Below, one piece after another: positions 33,273 to 46,442 of a DNA stretch of 64,000 nt. The first letter of the stretch is position 1; each line of letters starts with the position of its first letter. The notes beneath the pieces were generated by a model, which had not been told where the DNA came from, searched no databases, and worked only from the letters and a program-made list of their open reading frames with translations. The position numbers were made by a program, and so were the translations under genes. The DNA lies in NCBI GenBank assembly GCA_014904985.1, contig MU128909.1:48566-112565 (forward strand), read 5' to 3'. Source of the stretch: Hydnum rufescens UP504 (lineage: Eukaryota; Basidiomycota; Agaricomycetes; Cantharellales; Hydnaceae).

Positions 33273-35186
33273 AGGTGGCCTGTATATGTATACAGTGAGG
33301 CAAGGGTTTCTTCATTTCAGGAGTGTCATGAGAATTCCATTCATGGTCCACCCATGCCCTTAGTTCCTTGCTGTTGAAGTTAATCAAGTTCTGGCCATGT
33401 GCTGCTGTTGAGGAGGCAAGGTCCAACACCATAGGGGGGAGCAAGAATGATCCCAAATGTTGCAATGAGAACCCCCTCACCATGATGCAACAAATGATTG
33501 TCCCCAGGTTGAGAACAGGAAATTGCCCACATATGGGAATGCTCTTGCCAATCAAAATCCCGATCATAGACACCTCATGCTTTACCCCTCCAATGTGCCC
33601 TGAGATACTGAGCTAAAGGTGTTGCATCTTTGTTCTTCACCCTTACATGGTGATCAAGGACAACCATGATCCTCTGGTATGATGCAACATCACCCACTGC
33701 AGCATTCCAAATTAAATCGCACCCTTCATTCTCTGTGATATCACCCCATGAACACTGTTGGGGGGATGGTTGTTCATTACATCCGAAAGGGGTAACAGTG
33801 GTGACAGCAGGCATGGGAGTGGGCATGATCTTGGGGATGGGATGGGGGAGAGTGGGATGGGGGACATGGACATAATCAGGCTCATCGGGGAGGATGAAAG
33901 CTGGAGGGCTGTGCAACAGGAAAATTGACTGTAATGCATGGTCATATCCCTGGGGATAATCAATAACTCCCCAAACCACATTGACCATAAACTGAAGCCT
34001 CACTGAAGGCACCTCAGTTGGGTGAAGAACCTTCCAAGGCTGAATCCCAGTGCAGTTGCAGATGTTTGCAATTAAAAAAACACCACAACCCACAGTTCCT
34101 GTCTGCTGTGGAGACTAGGGAATCATAGTCAGAAAAGAACCAACAATGGAACATCTGACAAACAGTATCCTTAGACCCAATGAAAGTCCATGCCTCAAGG
34201 TCAAATGAACACATCTCAAGCGCAGTGAGGTCTGCTAAGTATTTCCGCATGATCTCCATAACAAATTCAAAGGTGGAAGGCAGAAATATCGAGTCCATGT
34301 ACATGACAATATGTCTCTTAAAGTCAATAGAAATGGTTGCCCAGTGACTCTGGGATTTGAGATGGATTGGTATGATAATTCACTCCATGTGTGTAAATAC
34401 AGGATGATGAAGATCCTTGTGCCATGTTGCCACTTTGTCGAAACCATCAAGTAAGTGTGAAAAGAAAAAGGTGTTGAAGACATGGATGGTAGGGCATGCA
34501 AACATCTTCAGGACATCAATATATGAGTTGATTGCATCATCATTGACCAGAGTGCCATCTCGAAATGTGATGAAACCTCCTTCAGAAGGGAGGTGTGGAG
34601 ACCATGGCCTCTGCCCATACTTCCTACAAGCCATGCTCTGGACCTAAGGCAGGAGAAAGGTATTAGATTCAAATGTACAGAAAAGCTTGAAAGTCACTCA
34701 CATTATCCAAAACCATCTGGGGTGGAGACAAATAAAGATGATAAGCCATATGCTCACCAAGAGCCAAGGTGGTGAGTAATGGGTCCAAAGGAGGGTTAAT
34801 CCGAGCTGATTCCAGCACACCAGGCACATCAGGATTCGTAAGCGTGAAGACAGAGATGGGAGGATTTTGAGCACAGAAAAAGGGCCCTGGGCCCAAGAAC
34901 TTTGCCACCACTTCATATGACTTTGTCAATAGTGGTATGGACTCTTGTTGGGGTCTACCGCTACCAATGCTCCAAGAAAAGCCTGCTCTTTGTAATATTT
35001 CTCATCCTTGTATTGGTAGTAGAACCCTGGATAGCTGTATGTGGGGGCCAAGAACCAAGGAAATGGATGATCAAAGGGGACTGCATACTCCACTGATATA
35101 AGAAGGAAGTCATGCTCCAGTCCTGGTGAGACATTGGTCATATTTCACCAAGGTGTCTTCAAACATGGTATCTTGTCCCAAACCAT
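33273..35186 (-). pseudogene. Ulp1/C48-like peptidase domain of a decayed transposon gene
   Basis: Minus strand. 35141-34926 encodes HDFLLISVEYAVPF and YYQYKDEKYYKEQ. A further exon ends at 34702, a 58-bp intron occupies 34701-34644 (GTGAGT to TTAG), and the next exon starts ACRKYGQRPWSPHLP. There follow GTLVNDDAINSYI and FNTFFFSHL, then after a TGA IIIPIHLKSQSHWATISID (catalytic His) and YMDS (catalytic Asp). After a frame change comes PQQTGTVGCGVF with the catalytic Cys. This His-Asp-Cys order is that of Ulp1 SUMO-type peptidases, which occur in several fungal and animal DNA transposons. Stops and frameshifts make it non-functional. The upstream half continues beyond the element at 35187. 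Confidence 0.6.
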
Positions 35187-36910
35187 TATAGAAGAAGGGT
35201 TGGGAGCTCTGATGACTGTCAAATCAAAATCTGGTTCAGCCAGTGTGTAGATGGGAGACTGTATTTCTGTTGTTATTCATTGGGTTGATTTGCTTCAATG
35301 GTTGATCACACTCTGCAAGATGTGTATGGTGTTCAGTGGAGAATAGGAAGGGATATGGACTAGCTGTAGTCAATGATATATCATCTGGGATGCTTGTAGG
35401 AAGGCTTATATGTCTGGGATGCTTGTAGAAAGGCTTATACATTTGTGATGCTTGTAGGAAGGCTTATACATTGTGTGGGATGCTTATATACATCTGGGAT
35501 GCTTGTGGAAAGGCTTATACATAGGGGATGCTTGTAGGAAGGCTTATACATTGTTCATGTTGTGTTGGTTTGTTTACTGATATTTGTGTATTCTTGTTTA
35601 TGTTCTCCTGGTCAAAATGCGGATATCTGTGGGCTACAGACTGGTCAGTACTTGGTTAGTCTTTGTTAGTGTCTTTCTTTCTTCTTTCTTCAAAACCTGA
35701 TTCGTATTTTGTTATGCTTACTTTTCCTTGGATGTCCAGCAACTCTAACCTTAGGTCCTGCAACTATCCTTGGCTTTAGTGATTTGCATAGAGGGCTACC
35801 AGTGGCTTTGTCTCAACAACTTTGAAGATGACTTAGCTCCAGATGGCTTATAGATAGACTGTTCTTTAGAGGCAAGCAGAAAAGTTGACAGTGGTTGACA
35901 GTGATGATTTCCAGACAGGAGATTATTGGGGGATACAGGAAATCTACCAGCTTTTATACCTTTCTGAAGGTGGCTGTGTTTAAGAAATATGACTCCCTCA
36001 TGGGTGAGTCATATGTGAGTCATAGGTGAGAACAAAGAAAAATAACAAGATGATGTCATAATGTGGTCATAGCTGAGTCATGCATAAGGAGAACAAAAGG
36101 AATCATGAGGAGGTGATGTCATAGTGATGTCATTCATAGAGAGAACAAAAGGAATCATGAGGAGGGGTGATGTCACCAATTTGCTGAGCATGTGGAATGC
36201 TTGGAGCATGAGGTCACTGACCATGTGGAGCATTCTGGAGGCAAAATGAAAGGATATCTCTGGGTTTTGGAGATTAATATGGGCATAGTCCAATGGTTAA
36301 GGTGTTTTGTTGCTGGTTGATAATGGGGACAATTGCAGGGATGGGATTTGATGCAGAAACAGCAATTTGCATCCATAATAGATGTTCTTGGTACCATTCG
36401 ATGTGGACTTTTAACAGATTTCTGGGCACAGTGGTTCCGAGCAGATCCGATGTAAACTGACAGAGAAATTCACTTTTTACTGATGGGTGTTGATTCTGAT
36501 AGTAATATCATTCTGTAGAGTTCAGTTTTGATCTGTTCTTCATGCACTTGGTACCATCAGATGTGTATTTGTTATATCTTTCTAGGAACGGTTGTTCTGA
36601 GAGGATTGGATGCGAACTGATGGAGAAATTTGTTTTTTACTGGAAATCCCAGATTTTGATAGTAAAATTGGCCTGGAGAGTGCAGTTTTGGTCCGCTCAA
36701 CTTGTGTTTGGTACCGTTTGAAAGGTGTGAATTGTAGCTTTCTAAACATGATATGGGCGTACCTTTCTGATCAAAACTGATGGAGTTATAGAATGAATTT
36801 GATTTCTGCATGTAGCCATAATTAATTTCGTAATTGGTCATGTGATTGTCCAAAGGCTGGGAGTGGTGTGATTTCACGTTTTCTGATACTGGATGTTTTT
36901 ATCTTCCACA
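35187..36910 (-). mobile_element. Solo LTR-like element, TGTGGAAG family
   Basis: On the minus strand it begins TGTGGAAGATAAAAACATCC and ends CCCTTCTTCTATA. It matches the nested element at 44785-46275 along most of its length. Inside are two or three tandem segments with TCTGTCAGTT...GGAACCAC...AAATCCGCATC. No matching target duplication is visible here, but the other copy has CCGC on both sides. It splits the Ulp1-type gene. Confidence 0.6.
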
Positions 36911-39796
36911 GATGGTGAACACTTTTAATTGCAGCCCCTTGCAATGTTGTTTGCCTTTTTCCACAGTTATACAATTGAGATCTGATTGTGCCTCCTCATG
37001 TAGAACCACCATGTCCATCCTTCGAACCAAAGTGAGATTTCCTGCAAGTTTATGCTTTGAATTTGGTGATAGAAGTCGCTTATTGTTGGGTAAGGGTCTT
37101 CAATATCCATGTTTTTAATAGTTTTTCCTTTGTATTGTCCTAGGATTTTTAAGCGAATACCCACTTTGGATGATATTGTTAGGGTGGAGGTCAAGAGCAT
37201 CTGTGGAGAAGATTTGATGGGGCACAATTGTGTTTTCTGGAATGCAGAGGAGAAGGGCAAATTTGATTTCGAGATCATGGCATAGTGAGGGTTGATTGTT
37301 ATGCAGTTCTCTGAACTCATACATTGTCCAGTTGACTCTTTTTGTCATTATAACACCATTGAATGCAACTTGGGGATTTGGATAATAGTGGATAATCATG
37401 TGGGGTTTGAGATGGGTGAATGGTTTGGGGTATGGGTAATTGAATTGCCAATATATAATCATGTGAAGTTCCAATGGCATGGTGAACACTTTTTGATTTG
37501 TGCCTTGAGGACAGTCATTCAATTTGCTTTTATGTCACTTTTGCATCTGTAGACCACTGACCATGTGTCCATTTAATTTGCTTAGGCTTTCCATGGATTT
37601 GGATTCCTTCATTGATTGGCAGGGTGGCTTCCATTCATATTTTGCTGTCATCTTCTCATACATCAATGTCATCAGGGTGCAGGCTGAGGTGGTGTTTTAT
37701 TTTGTAGAGGATCAAACAGCAATGGGGATTGTGTGGGTGAAGTATGGGTGGGGGCACTCGTCATCCATTTTGCCAAATACTACAAGGATGAGGTGGATTG
37801 AATGAGAAGGTGACCATCTGAACTGAGGTCCTTGATTCAGATTTGGCTTAAGTAGGCATAATAGAAGTGATTGGTGTTGTTTTCAATGTTGGGATAGAAT
37901 ATGCTGAATTCTCCTACATGTAGTGCCAGGTAGTGCAAGTTGCAGTTGGTTATGAATGTTCCAAGGCCAATTTCAGTTTCTCCCAATGCTTGAAAGTCCT
38001 GACATGAGAGAGGAATTTGATCCATTGAATTCGAATTATTGCCAGAGTTCTCGATATTGCCTGAGTTCCTGAATGTTTAATGAATGTCCTTAATGATCAC
38101 AGTTTTCACATACTGGTTGAACTCATGGCTTTTTCGAGGTTGTAGTGGGAGTTTTTAGAATTGCAGATGAAGGTGTTTGGTCCGCATTTTTCAATGACTT
38201 TGTATCCAGTTGTTTGGTTTTGACACATGACCAGACCTGCTGTTCATGTTCTCCTTTTCCATTTTTGGTGTTTTTTATTCACCTGGCATTTTCGTGATGG
38301 AGGAAGATTTTTATTTTTAGAGGCAATTCAACGATGATGATGATGGTTTATTTGGGAGGGTGATGGGTGAACATAGGAAGGTGGACCATGTCTCTGTTGA
38401 CATTCCCATATATGGCTGTTCTTATCTGCACCTTCACATGAAAATCAGAGTCATCAGAGTATTCTCGGGTTACACAATATGATTCGAGGTGGGCAATCAT
38501 ATACATTTGGACTGTGATTGTCATGTTGGGGCAAAAGTAACCCCTTCATCTGATGTGGAGGTTTATAATTGGGTTGTTCCAGTCCCTGACATGCTGTATG
38601 AAGAAAATCATGTATCCTATCATATCATCTGGGATGTATACATCGTCAGGGTTGGATGGGAGTTCCATGTGAGTTTTGGAAATGCTGTTGGTGAGTATGT
38701 TTGTAGGCATATTCGATGGTGTTCTACCCCTTTTTAGGTAAGCATTTATATGAGTTGCATTGTTTTTGACATACATTCTTTTAGAGTCAGTGGATGGGAT
38801 GAGGAAAGAGGATTTTTGTGTGAGAAGTGTTTTTATGAATGGATTTGAGATGGTCTAGACTTGAGAGGACCTTTGGATTTTCAGGGCACTTGGTTTGGGT
38901 TCAGGTTCAGCAAAATTTTGATTTTTGTTTGCCAGTTAAATCATGAGTCTTCTAATTAGTGTGTTTTGTTGTTACAGACTTGTGGAATTTTGTTTTATAC
39001 AGGCTATGACTTTGTTTCTTTTGACTTGTCGTTTTTCTTTTGATTTTGATTGATTTTTTTTTTTTTTTTTGACAAGTTCACATTGCCAGGCGAGGTCAGT
39101 TTTAAGAAAAGGATTCAAGCAACATAAAAGCTTTCAGACTTTGAGAGAAATGAGAGTCAGGAGAAATGGACATTGTTTTGCCAACAGGTGACATAGTTTT
39201 TACATGGAGAGAAAGAAGGGCAAAGGAGGGGTTTTTCCTTCAGGCAAGAGAGATGGTACATTGGGGTGAGCACATATTTCTTTTTGTTTTTAATGAGAGA
39301 GAGAAAGAGGATGGAAGAAGGGGAGAGGATAGGGGACTGTGTTGGGCAAGGCATATGTACTGCAAGATGAGGATGAATCATGGTGACAGGCTACCAACTG
39401 TTTGTGTCGTCATCCAATTCATCAGTCACTGGGTTGGATGGAAGTTCTGTTAGTTTGAACACAGTTGGGGTGTCCCTAAATTCAGCCCATTTGTTGTCCT
39501 TTAGATCATACTGAATATCATGCACATATTTCTTATAATATTTGATGGCTTGGTCATCAGTTGAGATGGAAGGGGCAAGAGTGTGCAGAGTGCAGAGGGA
39601 TTTGGATAGCTTGGCAAGTGTGGGAGTGATACAACAATGAAGGATGAATGCTGTATACAGGGTGTCTAAGTGATGCTGCTGTTGCACAATATCTGCTGCT
39701 TGGATAAAGATTTTAGCGAGATGGTCAACTTGGGTAACATGGTGATACATAGATGGATAGAGTAACTGATCGTGCCAATTGGTTACACACTCACCA
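36911..39796 (-). pseudogene. Upstream part of the Ulp1-type transposon gene, degraded
   Basis: Minus-strand fragments stay protein-like despite many stops: 39750-39391 (YHHVTQVDHLAKIFIQAADI, LAPSISTDDQAIKYYKKYV, KWAEFRDTPTVFKLTELPS), about 38470-38340 (TREYSDDSDFHVKV), 37522-37115 (YEFRELHNNQPSLCHDLEIK) and 37100-36911. Shared strand and order suggest one long gene running into the peptidase region across the inserted LTR. I do not recognise the upstream domains. Plus-strand ORFs in the same interval look like shadows. A run of about 16 T near 39055 is probably slippage. Confidence 0.4.
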
Positions 39797-39941
39797 CTAG
39801 CTGTAGTGCTGATATATCAAACATGGTATGGTACCATGTCTAATTAATATATCAAGCCCAGTAGTCACCATATGGTAACTTGCCATGGCTGATATATCAG
39901 GAGCCCATGCACAAGGTTTCAAAAATCAAACCCATAATTAT

Positions 39942-40023
39942 GCACTTCACAGGGTTTGAACCCACAATGTGCCAATACATGAGGAACTCCAGGTGCTTAA
40001 ACCAACTAGGTTAACTCATCTTG
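39942..40023 (-). pseudogene. tRNA-derived unit next to element I terminus
   Basis: On the minus strand an A box (TAACCTAGTTGGTTTA) and a B box (GGGTTCAAACC, plus 39953-39963) are about 45 bp apart. It sits just inside the terminal repeat, the same relation as in element 0, so it is likely a structural part of the family. Confidence 0.5.
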
Positions 40024-40099
40024 TACACTATTTGGGTCTTGAACTCCTCTATATACTTGAAGGATTTCTATCAGCAGCCATATCCCCACAGATATTGTC

Positions 40100-42784
40100 G
40101 GTAATACCAGTACGTGGGGTTACTGCATCAGTCACCAACTGATGCGGGATCAAATGCATCCACATATGGATATATTTGGATGGGGGTATTGAGATAGGTC
40201 CTGGTGTGTCCCTAAATGGGTCAGCAGGCTATATGGGCTGGCTTATTGGGATAATCACAAGCTTTTATTATTCATCACTACTGTACATGGAGGCTTCATC
40301 ATTATTATTATTATTATTTATTATTGCTACTATATATGGCCCAGGGGGGGGGCTCAGGTGGGTATTCATACAGGTCCACAAGCCCGGGCTTGTACAGGAC
40401 TTCATGCTCATGCAGGTTTCGGGTTTCGTTCTCATGGCCCTTGCATGGGTCTTTGGTGGCTGTGCATTCATATTTTTGAGGGCCTCTTCATGTTCTCACT
40501 GGGCAGGTTTTTGTGTGGGGACAGTCTAGAATAATGAACAGTGGGTTAGTAAAAAAAGACCAGAGGCAGCACCAAAAGAGCAGCTTCTGCTGCTCTTTTG
40601 GTGCTGGTATATGTACTATAATTGAAAACTTACAAGATATTATTACCACACCTGCCACAGCAGGTGTGTGGTGTGATGCCATCTTTCATCTGATGTCACA
40701 CACATTGTGGGCATTTGGGGGTGGGGCCCTTGCATGTGTCTTTGGCAGCTGTGCATTCGTATTTAAGTTCAAGGGCCTCTCCGTGTTCTCGTTGGATGGG
40801 TTTTCATGTGGGGAGAGTGTAGAATAATGAATAGTGTGTCAGTAAAATAAAAAGCCAGAGGCAGCACCAAAAGAGCAGCTTCTGCTGCTCTTTTGGTGCT
40901 GTTGTACACACTGTAATTATGCGTCTGTATCTCATGCGGGGGTTTTCATGCTCTTGTCAGGCTGGTCTTCATGCAGGGGGGTGATCTACAATGACCAATA
41001 ATATGTTAGTGAATAAAAAAACAGAAGCAGTGCCAGAAGAGCAGCAACTGCTGCTCTTCTGGTGTGGTTGCACATGTTATAATGAGAAACTCATAAGGTC
41101 ACCTGCTGCAGTGGGTGTGGTATGAGATTTCATTGATCATTGTGTTCAGGGGCCAGGTACTCAGGGCTTGGGTGGCTGCACATTGAGTTTCATGCTGGGG
41201 GCTCATCCATGTCCTCATCAGGCAGGTTTTCGAATAGGGAAGGCACCTAGAATAACAAAGAATAATACATCAGTTAAAAAAAAAAGAAAACAGAGGGGTG
41301 CCAAAAGAGCAGCTTTTGCTGCTCTTTTGGCACCAGTGGGATTAGATGTACCTGATACTACCACACACCTGCCGAAGTGGGTGTGTGGCACCATATTCGA
41401 TTGGTCATCATGTGAGTTGCAGATACTTGAGGGTTGGGGTCTTGGGTGGCTGCATGGGTGCCCATATTTCACTCTGGGCCTTGTCGGGTTTCATGATGGA
41501 AGAAAGAACCTAGAATAATAAATGTGTTAATAAAAAAAAGAATCCAAACAATGCCAAAGAGCAGCTGGTGCTGCTCTTTTGGCATTGTAGTAATGGAAAA
41601 CTCACCTACACACCCGCCGCAGTGGGTGTGTGGTATCATATTTAATTCATTGTGGCAGTCATCATGGGTGTTTGGGGGCTGGGCTTTCAGGTGCCTGTGT
41701 ACGTCCATGTTTTGCCCTGGTCTTCATTTCTGCTGCCTTGGGTGGAGTTTCACAGTGGGAAAAGGTACCTAGAGTAGTGAATAGATTAGTAAAGAAAAAA
41801 AAAAGATGCAGGTGGCACCAAAAGAGCTGCTGCTGCAACTCTTTTGGTGCCATGATACACATCATAACTAACAACTCACTGGATTTTACTACACCTGCTG
41901 CAGTGGGTGTGGTGCCATATTTAAGCCATCGTGTACATTACAAGTGCTCGGGGGCAGGGCCTTTGGGTGGCTGCGCATGCTCGGTTTTCACCCTGGGCTT
42001 TATCTGTGCTTGCTTTGGACAGGATTTCATAGTGGGAGAAAGGACCTAGAATAACAACACATTAGTAACAGCAAAAAAAAACACAAGCAGTGCCAAAAGA
42101 GCAGCTTCTGCTGCTCTTTTGGCGCTGCTGTACATCCTGTAATTGAGGACTTACCCAGTATTACCACACACACCCCGCAGGGGGTGTGTGGTACCATATT
42201 TCATCCATCATCATGTAGGTTGTGGGTGTTCAGGCGCTGGGTTCTTGGATTGGGTTCCAGGTGGCTGCACACATCCATTTTTCATCTTGCATTCTTGTCG
42301 GGTGGGGTTTGGTGCATTGAGGGGAGACCTAGAATAATAAATAATACATTAGTTTAAAACAAAAAAAAACACAAGCAGCACCCAAAGAGCAGCTACTGCT
42401 GCTCTTTGGGTGCTGTTGTCTGTTGTACATGCTGCACAGAGAAACTTACCAACTATTACCACACACCCACTGGAGTGGGTGAGTGGTCGTGCATTTAGTT
42501 CATTGTCATGGATGATCAGGGTCTGGGTGGCTGCACGCATTCGTATTCATTTCGAACCTCATCAGTGGGGGTATTGCACAGTGGAGGTACCTAGAATAAT
42601 AAGACATTAGTAAGAAAAAAAAAAACTGAAGACAACATCAAAAGAGGAACTAATGTGCTCTTTTGGCATTGTGGTACACCCCATGAAGGAGAAACTCACC
42701 TAATAGTGCCACACACCCGCCCTGGGGGGTGTGGCACCATGTTGTGCTTGCTTCAGGCGCCTTGACAAGTAGATCTGAAGATGC
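40100..42784 (-). repeat. Element I left array, about nine outward-reading modules
   Basis: Nine stem-loops start at 40569, 40864, 41031, 41297, 41550, 41814, 42089, 42377 and 42634 (the last degenerate), mostly 250-295 bp apart. Typical stem arms are GCACCAAAAGAGCAGC and GCTGCTCTTTTGGTGC around a 3-6 nt loop. On the minus strand each stem-loop lies between a GTAAGTTTCTC/GTGAGTTTTC donor and a CTAATGTATTATTTATTATTCTAG-like acceptor. The block between introns ends in a second GC-rich hairpin (ACCACACACC, GGTGTGTGG) 10-20 bp before the donor. Exon-like blocks are about 150-160 bp. They can encode AATQ...HTPTSAGVW in one frame but contain stops. Confidence 0.75.
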
Positions 42785-43420
42785 TACTCAATGCTGGGAG
42801 TTTCTGGGCTTGAATGAGCACCCAATTAGGGGCAGTACAAAGCTCATATGGATAGATAGTAGATACCTAGATAGAAAATAAAGACTAAATACCAAATATC
42901 TGTCTAAGACAGGTGAGGAAATGAGAGGTAGTCTGTCGGATTGCACTAAGGCACCATGTGCAAAGCAGAATTGGGTGACTTCCATGCATTATAATTGGCC
43001 CAAATTTAAGTATCTTAGTGGCATGTTTGTATATTGCATGGGCAACGAAACTAATGGGACAATCGAGCTAATTTTCAATTTCTTGCACCTTCAATTTCCT
43101 ATTTAGGAAATTGAAGGTGCAAGAAATTGAAAATTAGCTCGATTGTCCCATTAGTTTCGTTGCCCATGCAATATACATACATGCCACTAAGATACTTAAA
43201 TTTGGGCCAATTATAATGCATGGAAGTCACCCAATTCTGCTTTGCACATGGTGCCTTAGTGCAATCCGACAGACTACCTCTCATTTCCTCACCTGTCTTA
43301 GACAGATATTTGGTATTTAGTCTTTATTTTCTATCTAGGTATCTACTATCTATCCATATGAGCTTTGTACTGCCCCTAATTGGGCGCTCATTCAAGCCTG
43401 GAAACTCCAGCATTCAGTGG
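42785..43420. repeat. Central palindrome of element I (2 x 317 bp)
   Basis: Arms 42785-43101 and 43104-43420 are inverted copies with only a few mismatches (about 98 per cent identical by eye), separated by TT. The two array halves point away from it. It could serve as a shared bidirectional promoter or mark a fold-back replication step. Confidence 0.9.
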
Positions 43421-44784
43421 TTGTTTTGATGCTTACCTAATCCACCTCATTCATATATAGGACGTGCAACCAACAGGATCCTGTGAGACTGGAACAGGAC
43501 TACACACTTGCCACTGTGAGTACACAAGTGAGTCCCCCCCCTGCTAGATACACCCATGTAAAAAGGGCAGCAAAAGCTGCCCTCTTTACACTTTTCTAAC
43601 ACTCTCACTAACATACCATACCACCCCACTCTAGGTCTAAGGCCCTCACCCCCAATCCAAATGACGATGATACAAAACCCAGGGGCCACCTGGAAATTAA
43701 CAAGGGCTGAAATCTACACAAGACCATACATGCACAGCCCCCAAACTCATGTGCAACAGGCAGAATACGGTACCACACACCCGCTGTGGCGGGTGTGTGG
43801 TACTATCTGGTGAGTTTCTCCTCCCAACCTGTACAATGGCACCAAAAGAGCAGCACCAGCTGCTCTTTTGGTGCTACCTTTCTTTTATTCTTTTTACTAA
43901 CATGTTATTTATTATTGTAGGTCCCTCCTTGCATGAAACCCCATCTGACAAGAACATGGGTGAGACCCAGGATGAACTATGGATGCATGCAGCCACTCAA
44001 GCCCCCATCAGAGCCCACCCTCAACTATATGCAATGACAAGTGAAATATGGTACCACACACCCACCAGAGCGGGTGTGTGGTACCATCTAGTGAGTTTCT
44101 CCTTGCAGTGGCACCAAAAGAGCAGCACCAGCTGCTCTTTTGGTGCTGCTTCTCTTTGATTTGACTAACATAACATATGAGTTGTTATTCTAGGCCCCGC
44201 CCGCACTGCCCTACCCAACATTACCACACCCACTGCAGTGTGTGTGGTAATCTGCAGTGAGTCATCAATTAGTCTCGGTCCACCAGCACCAAAAGAGCAG
44301 CAAAGGCTGCCCTTTTGGTGCTGGCTCTTCTTTCTTTCTAACTAATGCATTACTTATTACTCTAGATTACCTCTACTGGTGCAGAAATCAATCCAACAAA
44401 GACACAAAGGTCACCCCAACTGTAATATGGATGTGCATGGCTGATGAACATCACATCTAAGGGTCTGGCCCCCAAACCAGCAATGCACCCAATGATCGAT
44501 AAGGTGAGTCATTATCCCAACACACCCAGTGGCACAAAAGGAGCAGCACTAGCTTGTCAGGGCAACACTGCTGTCGAAGCCACAAACAGAAAGAGGAAAG
44601 AGATTAATTAACCACACGCTATCGCAGTGGGAATCCTGAGTATACACTACACAACAAGGGACACACAAGTCTCGCACCTATCGCAGTGGGAATCCTGAGA
44701 GATCGAAACTGGTGATCCCCCAACTGCGAAGGGCTATAAATACTATTTCCTGCACACAGCCTCCAGCCTTGCAGAGCCTTCCGC

Positions 44785-46275
44785 TGTGGAAGATAAAAAC
44801 ATCCAGTATCAGAAAATGCAAATATCCATTGATCCCAACCATTGGAATGATCATGTGACCTATTATGAAATCAATTACAGCTACATGCAGAAATTGAATT
44901 CGTTCTATAACTCCGTCAGTTTTGATCGGAGAGGTACTGCCCATATACCTCTCGGAAAGCCACGATTCATACCTTTCGAATGGTACCAAACACAAGTCGA
45001 ACAGACCAGAAATGCACTCTCCAGACCAATATTACTGTCAAAATCCGGGATTTTCAGTAAAAAACGAATTTCTCTGTCAGTTCGCATCCAATCCTCTTGG
45101 AACAACCGCGCCTGGAAAGATATAAAAAATCCGCATCCAACGGTACTGAGCACGCGAAGAACAGATCAAAACTGAACTCTACAGAACAATATTACTATCA
45201 GAATCAACACCCATCAGTAAAAAACGAATTTCTCTGTCAGTTTACACCAGATCTGCTCGGAACCACCGCGCCCAGAAAGCTGTTAAAAATCCGCATCGAA
45301 TGATACCAAGAACGTCTATTACGGATGGAAACTGTTGTTTCTGCATCAAATCCCATCCCATGCACTTGTCCCCATTATCAACCAGCAACAAAAACATCTT
45401 AACCACTGGACTACAAACAAATTAATCTCCAAGAACTCGGAAATATCCTTTGATTTCATCTCCCATTGCCACAAATAACTTCTAGAACCTCACAGATAAG
45501 AAAGATAACACTCCCTTGACTACCCTTTTGTTCTGTTTATGAATGACTCACCTATCTTGCAACCACTTTATGAATGACTCACCCTCCTTGACAACCCTAT
45601 TGTTCTCACATATGACTCACCTAGGAGTGAGTCATATTCTTTAAACACAGCCACCTTCAGAAAGGTATAAAAGCTGGTAGATTTTCCTGTATCCCCCCAT
45701 CATCTTCTCACTACTGGAATATACTACTGTCTACAAATCTGCTTGCATCTTAAGAGAGTACTGATCTAAAGCCATCTGGAGCTAAGTCATATACAAGGTT
45801 GTTAAGACTAAGTCACTGGAAGCCCTCTACGCGAAATACTGAGCCAAGGATAGTTGCAGGACCTAAGGTTAGAGTTGCTGGACATCCAAGGAAAGGTGAG
45901 TAAAAACAAAGTTAAGTCAGAAGAAGAAAGAAACACATTGACATACTAAATCAAGCTTAAACTAGTCTAGAGTCCTCTTTAGAATCCGCATTTTGACCAG
46001 GAGGACACAAATAGGTACCCACAAATAGCAGTAAACAGTTCAATACAACACATATAAGCCTTTCACAAGCATCCCATGATATATCATTGACTATAGCTAG
46101 TCCATACCACAATCTTATCCTCCACTGAATACCATACCTAACTTGTTAGAGAGTGATCAACCATCAGAGCGAACCAGCCCATTGAATAAAAACAGAAATA
46201 CAGTCTCCCATCTACACACTGGCTGAACCAGAGTTTGATTTGACAGTCATCGGAGCTCCCAATCCTTCTTCTATA
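44785..46275 (+). mobile_element. Nested solo LTR-like element, TGTGGAAG family
   Basis: Begins TGTGGAAGATAAAAAC and ends TCTTCTATA, with CCGC duplicated on both sides (44781-44784, 46276-46279). The uninterrupted target is seen at 63070 (CTTCCGCCGTCTTCC). It contains two tandem segments of about 135 bp with AAACGAATTTCTCTGTCAGT and AATCCGCATC. Homologous to 35187-36910. Confidence 0.8.
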
Positions 46276-46442
46276 CCGCCATCTTCCATAACCTTCTGGA
46301 TCCTCCTAGAATGCTGGCTCCACAGCCCATCAGTCAACCTCCACAGCCACCATCACTAAGCCTCACTAAGCTGATGCAGCCATGTTATGAATCCTGTGCG
46401 CACCTCCACATGGCTATGCCCCAACTTCCATATGTATCCCCC

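Noticed and set aside
37524..38737. Plus-strand ORFs of 82-93 codons at 37.5-38.7 kb
   Set aside because: The minus strand in the same interval gives protein-like fragments collinear with the Ulp1-type gene, so these are likely shadows.
39045..39075. Poly-T run as a retroposon tail
   Set aside because: No matching LINE/SINE body or target duplication next to it; a slippage tract is simpler.
32405..40023. Functional tRNA genes
   Set aside because: A and B boxes are good, but acceptor and anticodon stems do not pair well and the units sit at fixed positions inside repeats. Treated as tRNA-derived repeat parts.
40569..42414. CRISPR-like array (regularly spaced palindromic repeats)
   Set aside because: Spacing is about 265 bp and the intervening sequences are themselves related, with splice-like borders. 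The context is eukaryotic, so this is a module array and not repeat-spacer DNA.
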